Positions 13,322 through 24,581 of a stretch of 64,000 nt of DNA are shown piece by piece. A program made the translations under genes and the position numbers. The stretch is from positions 746,954-810,953 of the forward strand of contig NC_031470.1 of NCBI RefSeq assembly GCF_000006565.2, given 5' to 3'. Numbering within the stretch: position 1 is the stretch's first letter; every line of letters begins with the position of its first letter. The notes beneath the pieces were generated by a model, which saw only the letters and a list, made by a program, of their open reading frames with translations, had not been told where the DNA came from and did no database searches. Source of the DNA: Toxoplasma gondii ME49. Taxonomy: Eukaryota; Apicomplexa; Conoidasida; Eucoccidiorida; Sarcocystidae.

Positions 13322-15239
13322 TAGACCATTGAATACGGTTGCTGACACCGCTACCTGCTAATGTTGCAGGAATTAAGCCGTGAGTCTCAGTTGTAACCGC
13401 CCCGTGGCCAGACGTAACGCATTCAGAGTTCTCCGGTTCCCTATATGCGCTTGTGCTTCCCGTATTACAAACACTCAAACTCTGTTCACGGGCATTCACG
13501 GAGCAGATTTCTTCACATGACAGAGTACAACGTGCGGGACACACATCTTACCCCAAGGCTGTGCACACACTGTACCAAAGAAACTAATACAGAGGATCGC
13601 CAATTTGCCTCCGCCATCCTTGTGGTACGATCTCGGAGTGGATGTGTGTGCCCCCATTTTGACCTCGAGATGTTTATGAACTCTCCTTGCTTCCTTGATT
13701 CCGTTTACTGAATGAAGCCGCTCTCAGCTTTGGAGCTGCTTTTCGCATCTATTCAACGAGTGGAATTTGACCCGTCTCCCCCTGCAAGGCTGCGTTCATA
13801 CACGAATGCGACTAACCTCAAAAGTGACAAGCATGGCTTTCACTCTGCTCCTCAAAAATGCCACACGATCTAAAACAAAAATATTATAAAACACAGTAAA
13901 CCAAGAACAAGGGTCATTATGTTTTGCGTTGTCTGGGGACACTTGACGACACCCGGTGTCCAATTTTGAGACAGGGGAGACACAGGGAAGCAGGAACATG
14001 GGGCCCTGTTGCGCACTGTGGAGACTTGTTCAAGGACTCGTGTCTCAGTAGAATTAGCCTAGCAATATATCAGGCTTCGTAAATTTATCCCACTCATGAC
14101 ATACTGAAATGCCACAGGAATGTTGCCCGTTATTCGACAACGCGCGAATAATGTATCGAAATGTCGAACTTGCACAAAACGTTTCCAGCTGGACACACGT
14201 TCGACCCTTTGCAAATAAAGAACGACATTCGTGGCCTGTGCTGTTACATCCAGCGGGTGACAGCGGGAGGCTTCACGGCCGTCCACAGAGCCGGTTTTTT
14301 GATAGCTATAGCACCAGAATACCCGCCACCGATAGGTTGCCTTTTGAAGGCAGCCACATGCGCTCTTGCTGTGGCAATGTGGCATTCGTACATGTGAAAG
14401 CGGTTCGCGACACGACGAATTCCCTACTGCTGCCTTTATTTTACGTCCAAAAATAAATGATCGTGAAAGACGTTCGGATTTCCTTGTGGCATTCAGTGGG
14501 ACGAGGGATGCTGAAGCATGCCCGGCCATATTTATATATGCCCCTGAAGTGGCAACGCTACACTACTGAACCTGGTTTCACAGCCTTCTGCATGATGCCA
14601 CTATCTATTGTATCTCATTGATAGTGCCCAGGTTGTATCGCGAATAATGGTTCCTACATTTTGTCTTAATACTTACACAGTAGGAAATCTGCAGCGTGCT
14701 ATTCACAGCTATCCAGCCATCCTCCGCCAAACGCCGCTCACTATGAAAGTGTGCTGAATGACTACGCGGCAGCAGTGATACACAAAATATTTTTACAATC
14801 AGGATGCCCTCTATAAAGAGTGGACGGCAAATGCGGAGGCTATTCTCGGAGTACATTCTACAAACCACCAGCGGACGGTAGGTGACCAGGTTCCCTGATC
14901 TCAGAGCTCCTGCAAGAACATCTCAAACCGAACGAATGGGCCGGAAACAGTATTCTGTTACGTTGCTGCTATACTATAGTGGTATTTCGGGCGCCGGTTG
15001 TGTCTGGTTTCTTTCTTCTTGAAAGCACCTGCTAGATCCAAACGTGAAAAGACTATGTGCTGCCTTCATTGACAAAGGCAATTCCGATGGACAAGCATAC
15101 GCGCTGTGGCCCACGACGTTGTTTCAGCTCCAGAAATGTAAGAAGGCTACGGAGTGGGACATCGGGGGATCGCAACATATTCCAGCACTGGCGGGTAGCA
15201 GCCGTTCTTGCAATAATCCGGAGAGTTTGGCGAGGCAGT
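13322..15239. other. intergenic / 5' region of GMC paralog 1
   Basis: Separates the GMC gene from the transporter 3' end on the same strand. It may hold a signal-peptide exon of the GMC gene that I could not identify. A 156-aa minus ORF at 14059-14529 starts with MAGH, as the other GMC paralog does, but the similarity stops there and no hydrophobic leader follows. A 17-base string at 14561-14577 recurs at 32903. Confidence 0.4.
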
Positions 15240-18200
15240 TCAATAAGCATTCCCGCTTTTCCGGGTCTCAGCAAACTGCATTTTGTCTGAAATTTCCCTA
15301 TTGTTCCTGCAGTGTCCTTCCTGGGACCTTATCGCGGACAGTCACTCCAGTCTACTTATCTGAACCACCCGGCTCGGAATCAGTCTCCTCCGCTGAAGAG
15401 AGACTCAATTCAGCCTCATCCCAGTCTTCCTAGGATAGTAACACAAACACAGGAACGCGGTTACAGGTGTTACATCGTAAGCGACGGTAGATATTCATTC
15501 ATTGGTGGATAGTACAATATATAGTAACTATCAGTTCTGGCAATTGCAGGCCTTTTCGCGTGATTTGCAGAGGTATCTCAGACGCAATCACTTCGTCGTA
15601 CGCATCGTATATCCACTGTGTGCGGCATACACCGTTTGGAGCTGACACACGCGTGTATTTGCGTAGCAAGGTGGTAATTCATCCATAGTACCAAAGGTCA
15701 CCAACAATTAGTGGATTTTCACAATGTCTAAGGCCGCAGGTCGCCACTTCCACCATATGGGCACTTCAAACGGTCATCATGAGATTTGAGAATACTTACC
15801 TCAGCTGGAAATATGTGAGCGGGATCAACACCGACCGGAAACTGCAACGGGCTGTCTGCATCATGATAGCCTTCTGTTTCAGACAAGATCGTCTCTTCTG
15901 TCTTGGCACTGTGCCTCCGCTGAGCACTTTCCTGATACTCCCGTATAACTGCCGCCAGGTTAAGCGGACGCGTTTCATCGTCGGTATATGCGTCGTCGGA
16001 CGATTCCAAGTCGATGCGTTCATCGTCTGCACAGTTCACACAGCGGCAGTCATGGAAGCTCAGCAAATGATGAGATGCGCGGAACACCATCACTCTCTAC
16101 TGCTTCCATCGTGCAGAAAGATCAGTCAGCGTCCAGAAGAACGCACTGGCGGACCTTACAGCACTGATGTTGATTGCAACGCCCACCCTCGTAACTCCCT
16201 GGTGCAGGGCAGCATCTTATCTGTGTTGCTGCCGAACATGCTTCACCAGCACAAAATGCAGCTTGGGGAAATGAGACCACTACCACGCTGCTGCTTCGAA
16301 ATTCCTGAATTCCATATCGCGGGAAAGGATGCATACGCGGCGACTGAGAAGTTGCTCCATCTTCGTCGGCTTCGACTTCCGTGCAGCGGCGGCGGACAGG
16401 TGCGTCGAGCAAGGTAAGTTTCCCCCGAAAGAAACATCTAACGGCCACTAGCGCAGACGAAATGATAGTCAGCAGGATTGCGGGTAGAATGGCAAATCGG
16501 GTGAAAGACAAATGGCTGCCGTCTAGGAAGAATAATGCTGTAACTCCAGAGAGAACGGCACCACCGATCATGGCACAGGACTGAAGAAGGTACAAGACGA
16601 AGCCCAGAGGCCGCGGACCAAACGCAGTTGCGGCGCCTTGAGCCACCAGTGCGACCACCCCTACTGCAGAAAATATGCAGAGAGCTACTGCAATCGTGAA
16701 TGCAGCCTGACTACTACTAGCTGCCATTCCGAAAAGCCATGAAGACGCACAACACAAGGAAGATGTCATGACCAAACCGGTCCCCACTGTAAATACACGG
16801 ATATATTCTCCCCAATACAGACAGCAGAGAACAGCGAATATGGATAACATAATCGAAAGAAACAGTAGCTTAGATTGAGGTATACTGAAGGAGACAGCGG
16901 CAACGTGCCAGTAAGTGTACAGTGATACAAAGTAGAAGAAATGACAGGACGAAACGAAGCACAGAAAAAAGAATCGCGTCGTCCGTAATGATTCCCCTAG
17001 GGACAAGCTGATCCCGTGCAAGCCGCGAGCCCATGACGGGACCGATCGTTTTTGTATGAAAAGTTCGTCCAACCGCTTCGTCATACCAGACACGTCTGAG
17101 ACCGTGAAGGGCACGATGAAGTGGGCCAGGTACGCTTGCCGCAAAGTACTACATCTCGTGACAAAGCCTGATATGGATTCCCCAGGCAAAAGACGATTTG
17201 TTACTGCAGCGCGTGGCTGATGTTGTGAGGCAGGTTTCTTTACGTCCGATGAATCTGCTACACATGAATGAATGGACGTCTCCACAGAAGGTGTCACTGG
17301 ACTTGCAGGTTTCCGCTCCAGCTGTCCTTCGTTGACATGTCGACGCTGCCATCTTTGGGTCCTGCTCGCAGGATGTCACAAGGGAATATTCTGCGGCTAC
17401 AAATGTCAACTGGACCAGTAAAGGTGCCGCGACACTCAAAAAGCTTCTACATACCAGACGGAGGTAATACTCACGAGCAGCAAAATTACCAGGCCAAATA
17501 CAGTATGGGCTTGACAAACACTTGCGCTGCACAGACGGTTGTCTATCTTTTGCTGATCTTCCTTGTGACAATTTCCGAGCGTTGGCCAAGGCTGAGGAAG
17601 ACTCCGCCTGAGAGGCCGAGGTTGTACATCGACTACGAGGCTATGTCACGTTATCTACCTCGAACACATGAACTCAGTCACTCGAGATCAGCCCACCATG
17701 GAGGATTATCGAGCAAAACTCCACCGCAAAGCTGAAGTGCAAGCGTAACGCCCGCCACCGCCTGGAGAATTGACGGGCCCCATGAGGGAAAGGAAAGGTA
17801 CGCCTGCGAAGTCACGAGTTGTTGCTGTCCCGTTACTGTGCCCGAATCCGATCTCATGCTATCTATGAATTCAAAACAGGCAGCAAACAATAAAGAGGAA
17901 ATGAATGTATAGCGGTTTACATTTTCATTCTGATGGTACAATGTCATAAACAGATCAGAGGTCGAGCAAATGAACTCTCTTAACGGCGATGCTGCTATTA
18001 CTCCACAACATCGGGTCGATGCGGATATCCTGCGGTGCTGCAGAATACGCGCTCAGACAAGGCAATCGTTTACACGTCCTCAGATTTGCCAATCAATGAA
18101 GTGCGCAGTATTCCAGGAGGTATGGTGTTTAGGCGCTGTCGAGAAAAACGCCTTGCATTCTTTCACGGGACATGTTACGCGCTGACGACGCGTAACAAGT

Positions 18201-19399
18201 CCGCATAGGAAATGCGCAAGATGCCTGATGGCAGATTTCACAGTTGAAGCAAAGTTCGACGCGTTTACCGCACAAGGAGAGCTGTGTCAAATGTATCTTA
18301 AAGTGGGTGGGTCGTGGTATCGGGCTTTTGACGTGGCCAAGAATCATATGTTATACGATTCAGTATGCTTCCAATTCTATGGCACCACTAACTACCAGGA
18401 AGCTCTTGTAGTCAGACCCTCCCAGTGTGCCTGGAAACATCGGTCTTTTGATACCTCTTAGGAACTCAACTGCATCGCTTTGGGAGCTTTACCCTTTGTC
18501 GTTTCGACACTATGCTCCACATAAGGGTTGTATACGCGAAGGCTGCCACTTCCTACATTACCAGAAGTGTAGTTTCTCATCCGGTTGTACATCTAAAACA
18601 AAAAAGCCATACCTGATACCGAATGTATTGTTGTTGGCGTGGATGAATAGTCTGCCCCAAGAATATTCATCGGAATGAAAATGCAAGGTCCGAGCATGAA
18701 GGCAGTACAACGAAGATTCAGGAGAAGATTCACCTTGTCAGGCTGCCACCGCAAGGGCACGGTAGAAGCCGGAGCCATTTGCAAGCCTGCTCCCATCCCC
18801 TGAACTAACCCATACAAAAACAAAATTGCCCAGTAGGAACCAACGGCAAACGAAACACCGAAAGAGCCACTGAATCCAATGAGAGCGCCGAGACACACGG
18901 TCCACCTAGGGCCAATCCGAGTTTCAAGCATACTGCCCAGCGGCAGAGTCATCAGGAGCCCAGCCAGCTGCATGACAGACACCCACGCGCAATGCCTGTA
19001 CTGCCACGTGCTGCCTGCATGTTGAAGGTAAGCAAACATGTAGGGATATGTGCAACTCCAACTCAGAGACGAACTGAGCCCAAGCATAACCAAGCAGCTC
19101 CCAAGTATGACAATCCCCTTTCTTGCTCTGCGACCTCCGCAATGGTACAATGCACTCGACCAAAAGTTCCAGGGTGACCCCTTGCGGAAAGGCGTGACGT
19201 TCCGCTGCTCTTGTTTTTCACGGTCGAATGAACCACTTGTCTGTAACTCCTCGGCAAACTCCGCAGAAGGAACTAATGCCGGAGATGGCCCGGGTGCTTC
19301 TTCCTTCATCATGATGTCTGTGTGTAGTAGGGAAATGATCTGCCCAGTAAGCAGAGAGTCAAGTGTCGCGCACAAACAGGCTGTCAACAACGAAGACAT
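15240..19399 (-). CDS. major facilitator superfamily transporter, 12 TM, with long C-terminal tail
   Basis: Secondary-active small-molecule transporter; substrate not predictable. Proposed exons: 19399 or 19312-18613, 17835-17697, 17361-16187, 16026-15800, and a tentative short last exon 15275-15240. TM1-5 are in exon 1 (GIVILGSCLVMLGLSSSLSW onward), with MFS motif-A-like LGSMLETRIGPRWT between TM2 and TM3, and LVQGMGAGLQMAPAS in TM4 as in oxalate/formate-antiporter-like (OFA/monocarboxylate) families. TM6 is in exon 2 (SILQAVAGVTLALQLCGGVLL). A 110-residue polar central loop starts at the exon 2/3 junction. TM7-12 are in exon 3 (FFFLCFVSSCHFFYFVSLY to LTIISSALVAVRCFF). The tail is Cys- and acid-rich (IDLESSDDAYTDDETRPLNL). 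Codon phases join at every junction. ATG at 19399 or 19312 could both start. The donors used at the exon 2 and exon 3 ends are GTGGGC. About 750-790 aa. It lies between the two GMC paralogs; a functional link is only a guess. Confidence 0.83.
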
Positions 19400-22300
19400 C
19401 CTAAACAGGAGCACTCGGCAAGTTGCTCTGTGTGCCTCCGTGCCAAACGCAGGACACGCAGAAGAGCGATGATTTAGTCAACTGTCACGTTATTTTGTCG
19501 CGCCATAGTTGCTGGTGCTCGCGACTTAATTGTAACAGAACGGCGTTCGCCCAGCCACTTTGTGATCCAAAATGGCATGTCCAAAGCCGATGACGTCCAC
19601 GAGTCAATGAAACAGCGCAACAGGGCCACATGCCAGTGTCGAGCCGTAAAAGTGGAGGTGGGTGAATGCAACATTATTAGCTCAAGCATACCGAAAACTC
19701 CGTATACACCACCGCAAAGCAAAGGCGACAACCGCCGAAAGAATACGTTGCAGCGCGTATCCTCTTGGACCAACGATGTCCAGCTGGCATGTCTGACTGG
19801 TTCCGATTTGGTTTCACGTCACACGGAGACGCACGTGGACACGAAAATTGAAATCTTTTCTGATGCCACAACAGCAGCCTTCCTCTGGCTGCTAGTCGGG
19901 GACCGCCAATCTTGGCTGTCGCAAAGGGGGAACAAGCTATAGCTCCCAGCGCTCTGACCTGTTAATGAAGCTGCTTCCCGACACACGAAACAGCCGAACC
20001 ACGTTTTCTGTGGCCGCAACACTTCATTAAGATCATGGCCTTGGCGCGTTATGCAGTGCCATGCCACCGTAGAGTTCCAACAGACAGTGACGTTAATGTG
20101 AGGTTGGTAGGCGGCGAGACAGGACAACCAGCCGCAGGATTGGCTAGTGCTTCTGTCTTGCATGCGGCCGGCATTATCTGCCACGCACCACACGTCTTCC
20201 AACTGCCCTTGAGTACCTCACCATGGCAGAAAGCAAGACTGTAGTTGTCGTCTCCCACAACAGCGAAGTCTCACTGTGTATCGGAGAAATTTGAGAGGTG
20301 AAGTCTTAGGCAAACGTTATAAATCTGAAGCTGGCGGTTGGAACGGTACCGTGATCTCCCTTGATGTTCAGGACAGGAGCAGCTGAAGGCTCTCTGACCA
20401 CCGCTCACGCTGTGATTGGTGTATGTGGCGCATCTGATGCGCTTCGATACTTTTTTCATCTCTAACACCACCCTAAAACCAAACCCCTTGGCTCCTGACA
20501 TACGTAGTACCTCAGAACGCCAATCAGCCAACTCCGGAGGGTGCCACAGTCATCGAGGCCGCTGGAGTCTCCGAAACCCGAACTAGTGAAGGTTCGCTGA
20601 TCGGCATGCTGAAACCTCAGTGAAGATGCCTTTCAAAAGAGGCGGCTGTCTGAGGATCTCCTGACCACCGAACAGTCGTCGCCCCTGGAAGCTTCACTCT
20701 TTGGCTTGGCACAACACGCCACGGGACTTCGTAGAGTTCGATTAAACATCCGTTGCTGATACGGATCCGCGACGCGGAATGTCACTTCGTCTTGCCCTGT
20801 GGTTCAACGTTTCCTTCAATTAAAGTAATATTTTGACGGAGAAAAGAGGATTTCACTGTAGTTGTAAGCTTGTTTGCACCTGTCTCAGGCATGGCGTTTC
20901 ACAACAGTAGTTCATTTTTTGCGTGCACAACGTGTATGAGCATGTGTGTAGTGATGTGCTGTGGTCAGTTGAAGCCTCTGCAGGTGAAACCGCCTGTGAA
21001 TACTTAGGACCGCGTCAGTAGGTCTAGGCACTCTCGAAGCATCTCTGTAGAGACGTAGAGCAGCTTATGTGAAACGGAGAATACCACCGCAGGAAGTGCT
21101 GGTTCGTCCTCTGCGCATCCCGGGGGGGGGGGGGGAACCGTGACAACCTGTATCGGTCCAGCTGTCGCTTGTTCGTCTGCGTATACACCACGACATAAGT
21201 TACATCAAAATCGCCTGAACGTGTCGGGCTTGCTTGTAGAGGTAACGCTGGAGTGTCAAGGTCTTCAGCGGCTGCTGTTAGCAGTGAAACTAGATTTGAT
21301 TGGCTAGATGATAACACATTTTGGTGAAGAGGTCACAGCCGAGCTCGAAAACCGAGTACCAGTCGGAAGGTGTGATACGCAAAATTGCCTCTCATAGCAA
21401 CTCAACATGTATGCGACGGTGCCTCTTTTAGCTGGGTATAGCACGCTGCCGTGTGCTATTTCCGAACACCGACCCAGAGTGTGTACGTTACCAGAGGCGT
21501 TAGAGGCTGGACGTGAGTTCAGGTCTGAATGTCTTCGGAAGAGTCGTGTTTTTTGTCTACTGGTGTAGTAAAAAAGGTGTTAGTAAAACCGGATGATGAG
21601 CGCAGTTTCTATGAGAGGTGCCCCATCATTTTTATACCTTCCGATCTCAAGATCTGCCCACGCCTTCCATCGGGTGTGCTGCAGCATCCTGCATATGGAA
21701 ACTCCTGCTCATCCGTGCCTGTTATGTGCTTCCGCAAGGGAAGCGTTTCAGAATGCCAGCATCCCAAGTTGTCCTCCTGAATCGCACGCATCACCTGTAC
21801 TTGGTTAAGAGAGTCTACCTGATCGGAGACTCCCCCACGAACATAGGAAATTTAACATAAGCGATCCGGACCGCCGCCCTCTGCAAAGTGTCGGCCTCTC
21901 CTGTACAGCAAGGTTTGCGTAAGTAAGAGTTTGCCAAGAAGTGGCATTCTGTATCCTGATATTGAGCCAGTGATGAAGATGTGCGATACACGATAACGGT
22001 AGCAGTGTTCGTTAAAATGAACATGATAAGGTAGATGAGAAGCCCCGATGCTATTCGCTAGCTTCCAACAAACTAGCCTACCCGCATGCAGACGTGGGGC
22101 AGCATTTTGCAACTGGCGGGCTGGCGGTAATCCACACTGTAGCCTAGGCCCGGAGCAGGCAGTGACTCAAACGCATTTAATAGAGCAAGACATGGTGTAG
22201 CCTTCGTTCATGAGGCACGCTTGTTGCAGCGAGTCAGCTGAGCAACTAGTCGCTTGCGGACAACTCAGCCACAACGGAAGCTATCTCATTGCTGGCAGCC

Positions 22301-22451
22301 TTCAATGCTTCACAGGGTCCTCAAGTGCCACGTGACAGAGTTAATTGAAATGATGTCGTCCAGGCTCAGTGGGATGGACTGAAATAAGTTGCAAAAAAGC
22401 GGAACGTCTCAGAGTTATCCTGCTCCCCATGGTGTGCGACCCGTCTCAGTG
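19400..22451. other. intergenic region, about 3 kb
   Basis: No gene I can support. It includes the upstream region of the transporter (minus strand) and a run of 14 G at 21122-21135. A minus ORF at 19474-19773 has a mildly hydrophobic stretch but no continuity with the transporter. Confidence 0.4.
21122..21135. repeat. poly-G tract (14 G)
   Basis: Uninterrupted run of 14 guanines on the + strand after a short C run; homopolymers of this length are rare elsewhere in the window and are prone to length error in assemblies. Confidence 0.85.
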
Positions 22452-23030
22452 ATGAGTGACATAGAGGCCAAGGCTGGCAAGTCCACTTGGACGAGGTTGC
22501 CGCCCTTCGATTGCGCACCTGTTCCACCAAAACAGGGGAAATGGTCTGAGCTTTCACAGCGAAACTTTCCGCGGTCTGTCCCTCAGCAAGTCGACCACCT
22601 TTGGGAAATCTTACAGCCTAACCGCTGCCGCCAGTTGTTAGACAGGGCAGGAATTCAAAGGAACGGCAGACTGAGACACAGGAAGGTAAACTCACAACAT
22701 GATTCAGGGGAAGTCTACGCCGCGCTTCATCAGCTCGATGTTAATGGGCCGCCAGCAAGTAATCGGCAAGCAACGACTTACAAAACGCTTGCACCACGTC
22801 CTGCTTGTGGCCCTGTAAACGATGGAACGTGTATGCCAAGAGGGCTTCGGTCTCTCGGTGGTTCATTGGTATCCATGCCCAGCCCACGGGCAACAGTAAA
22901 TCGCATACATGAGGACAAAGCGTCAGCAACCTCAAAATCAAACGTTCACTGCAGCGACCAGACGCCGGACTTTACATATATTCAGCCAATAAGCTCTGCC
23001 GGCGACCCGGGCCACTTTGCAGCAAACTGA
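22452..23030 (+). CDS. hypothetical protein, single-exon orphan ORF
   Basis: An ATG at 22452 (MSDIEAKAGKSTWTRLPPFD) opens a 192-codon frame to a TGA at 23030. The frame is open for another 21 codons upstream. Composition is basic and polar, with Trp/Leu clusters (QVDHLWEILQPNRCRQLL) that look like a short helical segment followed by a disordered Ser/Pro/Asn-rich tail. I recognise no domain, signal peptide or TM segment. It is the longest frame on either strand between 19.4 and 24.5 kb. It could be a small gene, one exon of a larger gene, or a chance frame. Confidence 0.4.
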   Translation: MSDIEAKAGKSTWTRLPPFDCAPVPPKQGKWSELSQRNFPRSVPQQVDHLWEILQPNRCRQLLDRAGIQRNGRLRHRKVNSQHDSGEVYAALHQLDVNGPPASNRQATTYKTLAPRPACGPVNDGTCMPRGLRSLGGSLVSMPSPRATVNRIHEDKASATSKSNVHCSDQTPDFTYIQPISSAGDPGHFAAN

Positions 23031-24581
23031 AGAGATTAACGTGGTACGCATTGGTCGCTTCACATTTGACAGTCCCGTGAATCAGAACCGTAAGAGAAAA
23101 CAGAAATAATCAAGCACCACAAAGATCTTTCTTGTTCACGCGGTGTACTGGGATAGATCCTGTGTGTGTACGGTCATTGGTGGCTTCCTCAAAGTGGGCA
23201 ACACGTGATTTGGACGAGGCATATTAAAACATGGCTCTGTTGGTGAAACACACACGAATTACCGATTTCACTGTAACTTACTGTACTTTAGCGCTCTTGC
23301 TAGACTGTTTTCTTGTTGTTACTGCCCTATTTTAAAACACAAGAACGCCGCCGAAAGAAATGTACAGTTTCTGTCGCAGAAACCGACACGCACGAGTAAA
23401 GGACGGTTTGGGCACAGCTTAGGATCATATCAGCCAAGGGCGTCCGTTCATTCTTGTGCATTTTCTTGAATTTTGTCGATCCTATATCTCGGACTTGAAC
23501 GATGTCCCCGTCTTGCGGCTTTGCACACTGTTATCGCCAGCAGGCCACAATAGCCAGTGGCCGAAGATTTGACTCTAATACCTTATAGGAGCCGAACGCT
23601 CACTGCAAAACGGCATCTGCTGATGTTAGCATCTGGGTCAGTGAGTCCTTGCTGAATCTGTCGTAACCTACCAACGCATGCGGATGTATCTAGTAACCAT
23701 CGTCGCACCGCGTGCGTCTGAAAGTGTCGAGTCTGGCGAATATGTGAATTGCTTGTCAGGCCGGCTTACCAACGAGCCGTTGGAACTCCACTTTGTGTGG
23801 AAACAACCTCCCAGCGTAACATTTGGGTGTAGTGAATAACGCTGAGCAAACCCAAAACATTCATGAGAAATCAACTCCATGGCAGCAGCATTTCGAACGT
23901 AATATTCCAGACCAGCGTTCCTAATTTGACAATGCTACATTTCCTGTGGCACATTCTTAGCGTTTGGCATACAAAAAGTCGAATGGTGGTAACGCTCGGC
24001 ACTAATACGCCAAGGCGGGTACCACATCGGTTGTAGTGGCGCTACTGAAGCCAGCGTAACAAGAAAATGTTCATATCTGGTCCGTTCCGCGAAAACCGTG
24101 CACTGCATCCGTTGTTATTGATGTGAACGTATTTCCTTGCATCAACTGGCGAATTTCAGACGTATTTTGTGACCTGGTACCGGGCAATGCGTTTTCACCA
24201 TCGTTATAGGTCCTCTGGGATGCGGAGGATTCGGTGCACACGTCTAACATTTCCTGCCTGACCGAGATCTCCAGAGAAGAAGAGCATGATTTATAAACAG
24301 TGGATACAGAAAGGAGGTACTTCGCGGCTGTCAAGCATTTTCACGGATACAACATAACGAATCTTGGGAAATGGTCAGACAGTTGCCTTTGCGTCGATGT
24401 TGAAAAAACGAAACAGGTCTAATGCGCGCTTGCAATGATCACTAACCGAACAGGAAATGCGACCAGCACCCTTGATAACCGCGCCCGCGTTGGCGTGTTG
24501 AACCACAACAGGTTCGAGAGATGTACAACCGCGCCACTGGCTGCCTAAAATATACTGAGTTCGTGCCAGTTAACTGCTGCA
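23031..24581. other. intergenic region, about 1.5 kb
   Basis: Lies downstream of the gene at 24582-30513. A minus-strand frame at 24071-24334 looks mildly coding but there is no splice-phase reason to attach it, because the upstream exon already ends in a stop at 24582. Nothing else seen. Confidence 0.4.

Noticed and set aside
14059..14529. Minus ORF starting MAGH, as leader exon of GMC paralog 1
   Set aside because: Only the first four residues resemble the paralog 2 leader; no hydrophobic core follows and no donor in the needed phase was found.
24071..24334. Minus frame of 87 codons as extra 3' exon of the 1565-aa gene
   Set aside because: The preceding exon already ends in an in-frame stop at 24582; nothing ties this frame to a transcript.
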